A program made the translations under genes and the position numbers. From assembly GCA_038117265.1 (NCBI GenBank), contig JAYOFO010000064.1:1-13895 (forward strand): a DNA stretch of 13,895 nt, in the 5' to 3' direction. Positions 1 through 7,169 of this stretch are shown here, one piece after another (the stretch's first letter is position 1; each line of letters begins with the position of its first letter). This DNA comes from JAYPUG01 sp038117265 (GTDB taxonomy: Bacteria > Pseudomonadota > Alphaproteobacteria > UBA6615). A model generated the notes under the pieces. It did not search any database and had not been told where the DNA came from. It was given only the letters and a program-made list of their open reading frames with translations.

Positions 1-1
1 G

Positions 2-253
2 GTCGCACAGGCGGCAACGGCACCTTCTGCCGCCGTCGAACCGGTCGCCGAAGCCATGCCGGAGCCTGCACCGCAGCCCGCGCAGCCGGCGGTTTCGCCC
101 GAGGCACCGGCCCCGGTCGCCGCGCCCGCAGCCGTCGCGGCGCCGGTTCAGCAGACCCTGGCCGATATCGAGCCCGCCGAAGCGCGCACCCGCGCGCGTG
201 ACGACGAGGACATGCTCGAAATCCCGGCGTTCCTGCGACGCCAGGCCAACTAG
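2..253 (+). CDS. ftsZ: Cell division protein FtsZ, C-terminal fragment
   Basis: This is the 3' end of ftsZ, cut by the left edge of the window; the GTPase and tubulin-like domains lie outside. About 83 residues remain. The first 60 or so are a low-complexity Ala/Pro-rich stretch, which matches the disordered linker of alphaproteobacterial FtsZ. It ends in the acidic and hydrophobic tail DDEDMLEIPAFLRRQAN. That conserved C-terminal peptide binds FtsA and other membrane tethers of the Z ring, and the LEIPAFLRRQAN form is typical of Alphaproteobacteria. The reading frame is open from the first complete codon at base 2 to a TAG stop. lpxC follows on the same strand, as in the usual dcw-cluster order. 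An internal ATG at base 56 is not a real start, since the linker reads through it. Confidence 0.95.
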   Translation, partial: VAQAATAPSAAVEPVAEAMPEPAPQPAQPAVSPEAPAPVAAPAAVAAPVQQTLADIEPAEARTRARDDEDMLEIPAFLRRQAN

Positions 254-265
254 TACGGGGATATC

Positions 266-303
266 GGGAAGCTGCGGATTTCTCCAGTTATCCGCGGCTT
301 CCC
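266..303 (+). terminator. Stem-loop 3' of ftsZ
   Basis: A long inverted repeat begins 12 bases after the ftsZ stop. The left arm is 266-279 and the right arm 290-303, giving 14 pairs with a single U-G wobble and a 10-base loop (ttctccagtt). No T tract follows, so it is not a textbook intrinsic terminator. It may act as a Rho-assisted terminator, an mRNA 3'-end stabiliser, or an attenuator between ftsZ and lpxC. The structure is seen directly; the role is inferred. Confidence 0.55.
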
Positions 304-307
304 ACCC

Positions 308-360
308 GTAACATTCTGTAACAAAGAGTGATTTGAGAGAACGCCGGGGCAATTGTTACA
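308..360 (+). promoter_or_regulatory. Candidate lpxC promoter/operator region with GTAACA repeats
   Basis: This AT-richer stretch sits between the ftsZ hairpin and lpxC. GTAACA occurs at 308-313 and 318-323, exactly 10 bp apart, and its reverse complement TGTTAC lies at 354-359. The longer arms TGTAACAA (317-324) and TTGTTACA (353-360) form a perfect 8-bp inverted repeat around a 28-bp centre. A weak promoter-like pair lies within it: TTGAGA at 333-338 and GTTACA at 355-360. A protein-binding site or promoter is plausible but not shown by sequence alone. Confidence 0.3.
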
Positions 361-433
361 CCCCATGGAGCGAATGTTTACCAAAGGCCGCCGCGACGCG
401 CGCCGAACGCAAAAGAGAACAAGAATCAAAGCG

Positions 434-1357
434 ATGAACGAACACCTCCCCCCGGATGCCGCGATGCAGCACACGCTCAAGAGCGAGATCGGCTGCAGCG
501 GTACAGGCCTGCACACCGGGGAAACGGTTTCGATCGTCCTCCACCCGGCCGCCGCGGACACCGGTGTCGTGTTTCGCCGCACCGACATGGACAACGGCGA
601 GATCGCCGCGCACGTGGACAACGTCGTCGACGGCACGCTGTGCACCACCCTCGGCAACGAGGCGGGCGTCAAGATCGCGACCGTCGAACACCTTCTCGCC
701 GCGCTGGCCGGCTGCCAGATCGACAACGTGATCGTGGACGTGGATGGACCCGAGCTGCCGATCATGGACGGCAGCGCCGCCCCGTTCGTGTTCCTGATCG
801 AGTGCGCCGGGATCGTGACCCAGGACAAGCCGCGCCGGATCATCGAGGTGCTGAAGCGGGTCGACGTCGCCGTCGACGGCCGCGAGGTTTCGCTGTCGCC
901 GTCGAGCGGTTTCTCGGTCGGCTTCGAAATCGACTTCAACTCCGATGCCATCGGCAAGCAGGACCTCAGCGTCCAGCTCGTCAACGGCACCTTCAAGGGC
1001 GAAATCTCCCGGGCGCGGACCTTCGGCTTCGCCGAAGAGGTCGACCAGCTGCGCCGGATTGGCCTGGCGCGCGGCGGCAGCCTGGACAACGCCGTCGTCA
1101 TCAGCGGCGACACGATCCTCAACGACGAGGGGCTGCGCTACGACAACGAGTTCGTGCGCCACAAGATCCTCGACTGCGTCGGCGACCTCTACCTCGCGGG
1201 CGGTCAGATTTCGGGCCATTTCCAGGGCTATCGCTCGGGCCACGCGATGAACCACGCCATCGTGCGCGCGCTGTTCGCCGACCCGACGGCCTGGCGTTAT
1301 GCCGAGCCGGAATGCCTCGTCGACGAGGAACCGGAACTGCTCGTCGCAACGGCCTGA
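434..1357 (+). CDS. lpxC: UDP-3-O-acyl-N-acetylglucosamine deacetylase LpxC
   Basis: LpxC is the zinc-dependent deacetylase that removes the acetyl group from UDP-3-O-acyl-GlcNAc, the committed step of lipid A synthesis in the cytoplasm. The 307-residue protein has all hallmarks. TVEHLLAALAG carries E85 and zinc ligand H86. HKILDCVGDLYLAG carries zinc ligands H243 and D247. GHFQGYRSGH ends in the catalytic H270, and IMDGSAAPF lies near residue 110. Length matches the family (about 300). The ATG at 434 is preferred. The frame is open back to a TTG at 353, but that extension is basic and unlike LpxC. The ATG at 464, immediately before the conserved QHTLKSEIG, is an alternative start; none of these has a strong Shine-Dalgarno. 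The gene lies between ftsZ and bamD, the usual alphaproteobacterial place, and is followed by an intrinsic terminator. LpxC is usually controlled by proteolysis; nothing here bears on that. Confidence 0.96.
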   Translation: MNEHLPPDAAMQHTLKSEIGCSGTGLHTGETVSIVLHPAAADTGVVFRRTDMDNGEIAAHVDNVVDGTLCTTLGNEAGVKIATVEHLLAALAGCQIDNVIVDVDGPELPIMDGSAAPFVFLIECAGIVTQDKPRRIIEVLKRVDVAVDGREVSLSPSSGFSVGFEIDFNSDAIGKQDLSVQLVNGTFKGEISRARTFGFAEEVDQLRRIGLARGGSLDNAVVISGDTILNDEGLRYDNEFVRHKILDCVGDLYLAGGQISGHFQGYRSGHAMNHAIVRALFADPTAWRYAEPECLVDEEPELLVATA

Positions 1358-1384
1358 CGCGTCACACACGCGAATCCGCGACGG

Positions 1385-1409
1385 CGGGCCGGGTTTTCCG
1401 GCCCGTTTT
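1385..1409 (+). terminator. Intrinsic terminator after lpxC
   Basis: A perfect 8-bp GC stem, CGGGCCGG (1385-1392) pairing with CCGGCCCG (1398-1405), encloses the 5-base loop gtttt and is followed directly by TTTT (1406-1409). It starts 27 bases after the lpxC stop. This is a standard Rho-independent terminator form with a short T tract. It separates lpxC from the downstream bamD unit. Confidence 0.85.
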
Positions 1410-1430
1410 GCTGTGACTCCCGTGCCGGCA

Positions 1431-1439
1431 TGATATAAC
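1431..1439 (+). promoter_or_regulatory. Extended -10 promoter element upstream of bamD
   Basis: The nonamer TGATATAAC fits the extended -10 form TGnTATAAT with one change. It lies between the lpxC terminator and bamD, where a promoter is expected. No good -35 is present: TGTGAC at 1412-1417, 16 bases upstream, is a weak candidate, which fits an extended -10 that needs little -35 contact. Transcription from here would start near 1446 and give a leader of roughly 57 bases. This is inferred from motif and position. Confidence 0.45.
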
Positions 1440-1452
1440 AGCGGCAGGCGAC

Positions 1453-1481
1453 GCGCCGCCGGCGCGGCAGCATGCGCCGGC
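1453..1481 (+). other. Alternative hairpins in the bamD leader
   Basis: Two perfect GC stems compete for the same bases. The small one pairs GCGCC (1453-1457) with GGCGC (1461-1465) around a 3-base loop. The larger pairs GCCGGCGC (1458-1465) with GCGCCGGC (1474-1481) around the 8-base loop ggcagcat. They cannot form together. The larger one ends 21 bases before the bamD ATG. The structures are seen in the sequence; any regulatory role is inference, and high GC makes chance stems likelier. Confidence 0.4.
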
Positions 1482-1502
1482 CTCGGGCCAAGCCGCTTCG
1501 AT

Positions 1503-2363
1503 ATGCACACGGCAATGACGAAACGCACTCACGAACGTTCCAGCCGCCTTCTGCCCCTCGCGCTCACTTTCGCCGTCGCGACCCTGCTCGCGGCGTGTTC
1601 GAGCGACGAACCGGCATATGTCGAGCGACCGGTCGAGCAGCTCTACAACAAGGCCGTCGATGCCGTGGAGGTCAAGGAATACGGGCAGGCGGCAGACCTG
1701 TTCCTCGAGGTCGAGCGCCAGCACCCCTACTCGGTCTGGGCGACCAAGGCCCAGCTCATGTCGGCCTTCAGCTATTACTCGGACGGCCAGTACGACGACG
1801 CCATCCTGGCGGTCGACCGGTTCATCCAGCTGCACCCGGGCAACCGCGACATCTCCTACGCCTATTACCTGAAGGCGCTCAGCTTCTACGAACAGATCTC
1901 CGACGTCGGACGCGATCAGCGCACCACCGAACTCGCGGAACAGTCGCTTCGCGAAGTGGTGCGGCGATTCCCCGACTCCAAGTATGCCGGCGATGCCCGT
2001 CTGAAGCTCGACCTGACGCGCGACCACCTCGCCGGCAAGGAAATGAAAGTCGGTCGCTACTACCACGAGCGCGGCAACTACCTGGCTGCGATCAACCGCT
2101 ACAGGGCCGTCATCGACAACTATCAGACGACGACCCATGTCCCCGAGGCGCTGCACCGCCTGGCGGAGGCCTATTCGGCGCTGGGCATCGAGCCCGAAGC
2201 GCGCTCCAGCGCCGCCGTCCTGGGACACAATTTCCCGGGCAACGAGTGGTACATCGACAGCTACGAGCTGGTTGAGGGCAAGGTGGCGCTGGACAGCGAC
2301 GGCGACGGCGAGCCCGACCGGGCGGACGACGGCGGGTTCTTCAGCCGCCTCTGGCCCTTCTAG
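1503..2363 (+). CDS. bamD: Outer membrane assembly lipoprotein BamD
   Basis: BamD is an essential lipoprotein of the BAM complex. It is anchored in the inner leaflet of the outer membrane and helps BamA fold and insert beta-barrel proteins. The 286-residue product starts with a basic n-region and a hydrophobic core. It ends its signal in the lipobox LAAC, with the lipidated Cys at residue 32; Ser at +2 predicts outer-membrane sorting. Residues 40-260 form the tandem TPR-like repeats of the family (LYNKAVDAVEVKEYGQAADL, then FQ/YP-type repeats with RRFPDSKYAGDA and RYYHERGNYLAAINRY). The C-terminal tail has an Asp-rich motif, DSDGDGEPD (264-272), resembling a calcium-binding loop, and ends FFSRLWPF. 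An ATG at 1515 is an alternative start that keeps the signal peptide; no clear ribosome site favours either. recN begins 6 bases after the stop, suggesting cotranscription. Confidence 0.94.
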   Translation: MHTAMTKRTHERSSRLLPLALTFAVATLLAACSSDEPAYVERPVEQLYNKAVDAVEVKEYGQAADLFLEVERQHPYSVWATKAQLMSAFSYYSDGQYDDAILAVDRFIQLHPGNRDISYAYYLKALSFYEQISDVGRDQRTTELAEQSLREVVRRFPDSKYAGDARLKLDLTRDHLAGKEMKVGRYYHERGNYLAAINRYRAVIDNYQTTTHVPEALHRLAEAYSALGIEPEARSSAAVLGHNFPGNEWYIDSYELVEGKVALDSDGDGEPDRADDGGFFSRLWPF

Positions 2364-2369
2364 GCGCAT

Positions 2370-4085
2370 ATGCTGCGACACCTGTCGATCCGGGACGTCG
2401 TCCTGATCGACCGGGCCGAGATCGATTTCGGGCCCGGCCTCACCGCCCTGACCGGAGAAACGGGTGCCGGCAAGTCGATCCTGCTGGATGCGTTCGGACT
2501 GACCCTCGGCGCGCGATCGGACGCGGGCCAGATACGCGATGGCGCCGAGCGAGCGACCGTCACCGCCACCTTCGACGCCTCGGTCACGGCCGACCTCGCC
2601 CCGCTGCTCGACGAGCACGATCTCGACCTCGATCCCGGCGAGGACCTAATCCTGCGCCGCTCGGTCGGGCGCGACGGACGCAGCAGGGGTTTCGTCAACG
2701 ATCAGCCGGTGAGCATCGGCCTGCTGCGCCGGATCGGAGACGCGCTGGTCGAAATCCACGGCCAGTTCGAGCGCTTCTCCCTCGCGGAGGCCGCCATCCA
2801 GCGCCAGGCGCTGGATGCCTTCGCCGGACTGGACCGGGACGCGCGCGAGGCCGCGGCGCGCTTTCGCGAATGGCGCGAAGCCGTTGCGGCGCGGACGGCG
2901 GAGGCCGCCGCCCTCGGGGCATCGGAAAGCGAGGCTGCGGAGCTGCGCGCGGCACTGGACGAGCTGGATGGCCTGTCTCCGGCTGTCGGCGAGGCCGGCG
3001 AACTCGCCTCGCGGCGTCAGCTGCTGCAGAACGCCGGCCGGCTGCTAGAGACACTGAACGAGGCCACGGAGGCACTTTCGGGCGACCCGAGCGCGGAAAC
3101 CCTGTTGCAGCGCGCCGCACGCGTGCTGGAGCGCGACGACGCGATGGCCGGGGGGCGGCTCGCCCCCGTCATCTCCGCCATCGACAAGAGCGCCGCCGAG
3201 CTCGCCGAGGCGATCCTGGCCCTGAATTCGGTCGCACACGACCTCGATACCGACACCGGCGATATCGAGCGCGTGGAAGAGCGCTACTTCGCCATCAACA
3301 CCCTCGCCCGCAAGCACCGGGTGGACCCTGACGCACTGCCCCGCCTGCGCGACGAACTGGCCGCGCGCCTCGACGCGATCGAGAACCGCGACGCCCGTCT
3401 CGATTCGCTCGCCCAGGCGGCGGAAACGGCACGGCGCGCCTACAGCGAGGCGGCGGAAGCCCTGTCGCGCCGGCGCACGGCGGCGGCGAAGGATCTCGAC
3501 AAGCAGGTCGTCGCGGAGCTGCCGCCGCTCAAGCTCGAGAATGCGCGCTTCCAGACCCGGATCGAGCGCCTCGGCGAGGATGATTGGAGCGAGCACGGCA
3601 TCGACGCCGTGTTCTTCGAGGTCACGACCAATCCCGGCAGCACGCCCGGGCCGCTGGGCAAGATCGCGTCGGGCGGCGAACTCAGCCGCTTCATGCTCGC
3701 GCTCAAGGTGGTGTTGGCCGGAACCTCGGGGGCCGCGACGATCGTGTTCGACGAGGTCGACACGGGGGTCGGCGGCGCCACTGCGGCCGCGGTCGGCCAG
3801 CGCCTCGCCGAACTCGCCGGTGCGGCGGACAGCCAGCAGATCCTCGTCGTCACCCACAGCCCCCAGGTCGCCGCCGCGGCCGGGTCGCATCTGCGGGTCG
3901 AGAAACAGTCCCGCAAGTCCGGAGACAGCGCCCGCACCACGACCGATGTCATCCGTCTCGACGGGACGGATCGCCGCGAGGAGATCGCCCGCATGCTCTC
4001 GGGCACACGCATTACCGACGAGGCGCGCGCGGCGGCCGACAAGCTGATGCTGAACGACGACACGCCGGTCCGGGCCTCGGCGTGA
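2370..4085 (+). CDS. recN: DNA repair protein RecN
   Basis: RecN is a cytoplasmic SMC-like ATPase that acts in recombinational repair of double-strand breaks. The 571-residue protein (family about 550-570) opens with the SMC-type N-terminus LSIRDVVLIDRAEIDF and the Walker A motif GETGAGKS (29-36). A long Ala/Glu/Arg-rich central part, about 150-370, fits the antiparallel coiled coil, shorter than in true SMC proteins. The C-terminal ATPase half carries the ABC signature SGGELS (434-439), Walker B IVFDEVDTGVGG with D461 and E462, and the switch region VVTHSPQVAAAAG. The ATG lies 6 bases downstream of the bamD stop. The next gene starts inside the recN stop. bamD-recN-ligA order is common in Alphaproteobacteria. 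SOS control is known for RecN elsewhere, but no separate promoter is visible here because the gene abuts bamD. Confidence 0.97.
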   Translation: MLRHLSIRDVVLIDRAEIDFGPGLTALTGETGAGKSILLDAFGLTLGARSDAGQIRDGAERATVTATFDASVTADLAPLLDEHDLDLDPGEDLILRRSVGRDGRSRGFVNDQPVSIGLLRRIGDALVEIHGQFERFSLAEAAIQRQALDAFAGLDRDAREAAARFREWREAVAARTAEAAALGASESEAAELRAALDELDGLSPAVGEAGELASRRQLLQNAGRLLETLNEATEALSGDPSAETLLQRAARVLERDDAMAGGRLAPVISAIDKSAAELAEAILALNSVAHDLDTDTGDIERVEERYFAINTLARKHRVDPDALPRLRDELAARLDAIENRDARLDSLAQAAETARRAYSEAAEALSRRRTAAAKDLDKQVVAELPPLKLENARFQTRIERLGEDDWSEHGIDAVFFEVTTNPGSTPGPLGKIASGGELSRFMLALKVVLAGTSGAATIVFDEVDTGVGGATAAAVGQRLAELAGAADSQQILVVTHSPQVAAAAGSHLRVEKQSRKSGDSARTTTDVIRLDGTDRREEIARMLSGTRITDEARAAADKLMLNDDTPVRASA

Positions 4086-4990
4086 CACCCGCGCGACGCG
4101 AACTTCTGGTCGGTCTCGCCTGGGTCAGCACGATCACCGTCATCTGGTCTGCCTTCCATCTCTCGGGGCGGCTCGCGGCCCAGTACACGCTGACCCCGTT
4201 CGACCTCACGACCTTGCGGATCGGCGTCGCCGGCCTGCTGTTCCTGCCATGGCTGATCCGGCGCGGGCTGGGCGGCCTGACATTCTGGCAGGCGCTGCTC
4301 CTGGCCGTATCCGCCGGGCCGGGATTCTCGCTGTTCGCGTTCGGCGGATACCTGTTCGCGCCCGCCGCACACGGTGCGACGATCCTGGCCGGAACCCTGC
4401 CGCTGTTCACCGCACCGCTCGCCTGGTGGCTGGTCGGCGAGCGGATCAATCCGGTGCGCGCGGTCTCGATCGCCATGATTTTCGCCGGCGCCATGCTCCT
4501 GTTGCTCGACGCGACCAGCAGCGATCTGCCCGACCAGTGGATCGGCGACGTCTCGTTCTTCATCGGCGCGGCCTCATGGTCGGTGTTCGGCGTCCTGGCG
4601 CGCAAATGGCGGGTCGACCCGTTGCGCAGCGCCGCCATCGTCGCGACCTTCACCCTGGCGATCTACACGCCCATCCACCTGCTGTTCCTGCCGTCCGCCC
4701 TAACCGAGGCGCCGTGGCAGGAGATCGCCGCGCAGTGGGTCTTCCAGGGCGTGATCGTCTTCGTCGCCTCGACCTTCGGCTATGCCCGCGCCGTCGCGGC
4801 GCTGGGCCCGACGCTCACGGCGACAATCGTGGCCGTGGTCCCGGCCGCGGTCGCCCTGGTCGCATGGTTCGTGCTGGACGAGGCGCTGAGCGCGATCGCG
4901 ACCGTGGGCGTGGCGCTTGTCGTGGTGGGCATGGTGGCGGGTGGACTGCGCCTGCAGCGCAACCGGCAAGCCACCGACCAGGCCGGCTGA
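4082..4990 (+). CDS. DMT-superfamily permease (two EamA domains)
   Basis: This is a predicted inner-membrane transporter of the drug/metabolite (EamA) superfamily; the substrate cannot be told from sequence. From the GTG at 4082 the protein has 302 residues, the normal size for a two-EamA, ten-helix protein. The first EamA repeat spans about 8-143 and ends with the common LVGERINP motif near 117-124. The second spans about 155-290, with the matching VLDEALS near 264-270. The polar C-terminus (LQRNRQATDQAG) is likely cytoplasmic. The open frame continues upstream through recN, but that part is non-membrane shadow. The GTG start overlaps the recN TGA as GTGA (4082-4085), a typical translational-coupling arrangement, so the permease is probably made from the bamD-recN transcript. 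It sits between recN and ligA, which are often direct neighbours in related genomes. No link to DNA repair is implied. Confidence 0.88.
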   Translation: MTPARRELLVGLAWVSTITVIWSAFHLSGRLAAQYTLTPFDLTTLRIGVAGLLFLPWLIRRGLGGLTFWQALLLAVSAGPGFSLFAFGGYLFAPAAHGATILAGTLPLFTAPLAWWLVGERINPVRAVSIAMIFAGAMLLLLDATSSDLPDQWIGDVSFFIGAASWSVFGVLARKWRVDPLRSAAIVATFTLAIYTPIHLLFLPSALTEAPWQEIAAQWVFQGVIVFVASTFGYARAVAALGPTLTATIVAVVPAAVALVAWFVLDEALSAIATVGVALVVVGMVAGGLRLQRNRQATDQAG

Positions 4991-5032
4991 GGGCGCATCA
5001 AGGAATCGGGAACATCCGCTAGACATCGGACG

Positions 5033-7144
5033 ATGAACGGTACGTCAGACAAACCTGTGGATGCCCTGAGCGAGGCCGAGGCGCGCGACCTGCACGCACA
5101 TCTCGCCGAGGAGGTGCGCGCCCACAACGCCGCCTACTATCAGCAGGACGCGCCGGTCGTATCGGATGCCGCATACGACGCCCTGTTCCAGCGCCTGGTC
5201 GCGCTCGAGGACGCGTTCCCGGCCCTGTGCACCGAAGACAGCCCGACCCAGCGGGTGGGGGCGGCCCCGGCGCAAGGCTTCGCCAAGGTGCGCCACGCCG
5301 TGCCCATGCTCTCGCTTGGCAACGCCTTCGACGACGACGACGTGGCCGAGTTCCTCACCCGCATCCGGCGTTTCCTCAATATCGGAGAGGCGGATTCCGT
5401 CGCCATCGTCGCCGAGCCCAAGATCGACGGGCTCTCGGTCTCGCTGCGCTACGAGGGCGGCCGCTTCGTGCGCGGTGCGACGCGCGGCGACGGTTCCGAG
5501 GGCGAGGACATCACGGCCAACCTGCGAACCATCGGGGACATTCCCGACACGCTTACCGGCGATGCGCCCGACGTGGTCGAGATCCGCGGCGAGGTCTACC
5601 TGCCGAAGTCGGCGTTCCGGAAGCTCAACGCCGACCAGGTGGCCGCCGGCGACAAGGTGTTCGCCAATCCCCGCAACGCCGCGGCGGGCAGCCTGCGCCA
5701 GCTCGATCCCGCCATCACGGCCAGGCGCCCGCTGCGCATGTTCGCCTACGCCTGGGGCGAGCTGAGCGCCGAGGTCGCCGACAGCCAGTGGGGATTCCTC
5801 GAGCGGCTGCGCGGCTGGGGTTTCGAGACCAATCCGCTGGTGCGCCTGTGCGCGAGCCTCGACGAGATCCTCGCCTGCTACGCCGATATCGGCGACCGGC
5901 GGGCCGCGATCGACTACGACATCGACGGCGTCGTCTACAAGGTCGACCGGCTGGACCTGCAACGCCGGCTCGGCTTCGTCAGCCGCGCGCCGCGCTGGGC
6001 GATCGCGCACAAGTTCCCCGCCGAACAGGCGACGACGATTCTGCGTAGCATCGACATCCAGGTGGGCCGGACGGGATCGCTGACGCCGGTCGCCCGGCTC
6101 GAGCCCGTGACCGTGGGCGGCGTGGTCGTCTCCAACGCGACCCTGCACAACGAGGACGAGATCGCGCGCAAGGACGTGCGGATCGGCGACACCGTCGTGG
6201 TCCAGCGCGCCGGGGACGTGATCCCCCAGATTGTGTGCGCCATCACGGAGAAGCGCCTGAAGGATGCGAAGCCTTACGCGTTCCCCACGGCCTGCCCGAT
6301 CTGCGGCTCGGACGCGGTGCGCTCGGAAGACGAGGCCGTGCGGCGCTGCACCGGGGGGCTGATCTGCGCGGCGCAGGTCGTGGAGCGCCTGAAGCACTTC
6401 GTCTCGCGCAACGCATTCGACATCGAGGGTCTCGGCGCGAAGCACATCACGGCCTTCCACGCCGACGGCCTGCTCGCCTCGCCCGCCGACATCTTCCGCC
6501 TGGATTCGGCCGTCATCGCCGAGCGCGAGGGCTGGGGCGAACAATCGGCGGCAAACCTGATCCGCGCCATCGAAGCGCGGAAGGGCGTTTCGCTGGACCG
6601 TTTCATCTACGCGCTGGGCATCCGCCAAGTCGGCGAGGCCACCGCGCGGCTGCTGGCGCGCAACTACGGCAGCTTCGCGGCCTGGCGCGATGCCATGAGC
6701 GCGGCCGCCACGGAACGCGCGGCCAACCCGGACGAGATGAAGAAGCCGGAACTGGTGGGCGAGGCCTTCGCGGCCCTGTGCGATATCGACCAGATCGGCA
6801 TCTCGGTGGCCGACGATCTGATTGCGTTCTTCGCCGAGCAACACAATCGCGACGTGCTCGCGGACCTGGCGGGCGAACTGAAGATCGAGGGCTTCGCACA
6901 GCCGTCGGCGGATTCGCCCGTCGCGGGGAAGACCGTCGTTTTCACCGGCACGCTAGAGAAGATGACCCGCTCGGAGGCCAAGGCCCGCGCCGAGGCGCTG
7001 GGCGCCAAGGTCTCGGGCTCGGTGTCCGCAAAGACCGACCTGGTGGTCGCCGGGCCAGGCGCCGGCTCGAAGGCCCGCAAGGCGGCCGAACTGGGCATCG
7101 AGACCATCGACGAGGATGGCTGGATCGCGCTGATCGGGGGTTGA
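5033..7144 (+). CDS. ligA: NAD-dependent DNA ligase LigA
   Basis: LigA seals 3'-OH/5'-phosphate nicks during replication and repair, using NAD+ to adenylate its active-site lysine. The 703-residue protein has the full domain set. The NAD-binding Ia domain (residues 10-70) contains HNAAYYQQDAPVVSDAAYD. The nucleotidyltransferase domain contains KIDG with catalytic K130, plus ATRGDGSEGEDIT and NPRNAAAGSLRQLDP. An OB fold includes VQRAGDVIPQI. The Zn finger has four Cys at 421, 424, 439 and 445. Helix-hairpin-helix repeats (about 455-600) and a BRCT domain (about 625-703, GKTVVFTGTL at 632) follow. The ATG has only a weak ribosome site 42 bases after the permease stop. The gene is convergent with a thioesterase gene 22 bp away. 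Every expected catalytic and metal residue is present, so it should be the essential chromosomal ligase. Confidence 0.97.
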   Translation: MNGTSDKPVDALSEAEARDLHAHLAEEVRAHNAAYYQQDAPVVSDAAYDALFQRLVALEDAFPALCTEDSPTQRVGAAPAQGFAKVRHAVPMLSLGNAFDDDDVAEFLTRIRRFLNIGEADSVAIVAEPKIDGLSVSLRYEGGRFVRGATRGDGSEGEDITANLRTIGDIPDTLTGDAPDVVEIRGEVYLPKSAFRKLNADQVAAGDKVFANPRNAAAGSLRQLDPAITARRPLRMFAYAWGELSAEVADSQWGFLERLRGWGFETNPLVRLCASLDEILACYADIGDRRAAIDYDIDGVVYKVDRLDLQRRLGFVSRAPRWAIAHKFPAEQATTILRSIDIQVGRTGSLTPVARLEPVTVGGVVVSNATLHNEDEIARKDVRIGDTVVVQRAGDVIPQIVCAITEKRLKDAKPYAFPTACPICGSDAVRSEDEAVRRCTGGLICAAQVVERLKHFVSRNAFDIEGLGAKHITAFHADGLLASPADIFRLDSAVIAEREGWGEQSAANLIRAIEARKGVSLDRFIYALGIRQVGEATARLLARNYGSFAAWRDAMSAAATERAANPDEMKKPELVGEAFAALCDIDQIGISVADDLIAFFAEQHNRDVLADLAGELKIEGFAQPSADSPVAGKTVVFTGTLEKMTRSEAKARAEALGAKVSGSVSAKTDLVVAGPGAGSKARKAAELGIETIDEDGWIALIGG

Positions 7145-7169
7145 GCCGCCCCCGCCGCGGATGGGCTCA
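7142..7169. terminator. Convergent-gene hairpin built from both stop codons
   Basis: The 22-bp gap between ligA and the minus-strand thioesterase is bracketed by the 6-bp inverted repeat TGAGCC (7142-7147) and GGCTCA (7164-7169). Each arm contains one gene's TGA stop codon. The loop is GC-rich and no T tract follows in either direction. It may act as a weak bidirectional terminator, but a 6-bp stem can arise by chance. Confidence 0.3.

Noticed and set aside
353..433. Upstream TTG-initiated extension of lpxC
   Set aside because: The added 27 residues are basic and absent from LpxC proteins, and the TTG lies inside the candidate regulatory inverted repeat.
356..1528. Long minus-strand open frame opposite lpxC (390 codons)
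   Set aside because: It mirrors lpxC in a high-GC genome, has no recognisable motif and is rich in Arg/Ala/Asp, as expected of an antisense shadow.
423..5007. GANTC (CcrM methylation) sites ahead of lpxC (423-427), bamD (1372-1376) and ligA (5003-5007)
   Set aside because: Three sites in about 370 bases of non-coding DNA is not clearly above chance, and GANTC also occurs inside genes here; no cell-cycle claim is justified.
5045..6844. 599-codon minus-strand open frame opposite ligA
   Set aside because: The plus strand encodes a complete LigA with every catalytic residue; the antisense frame has no family signature.
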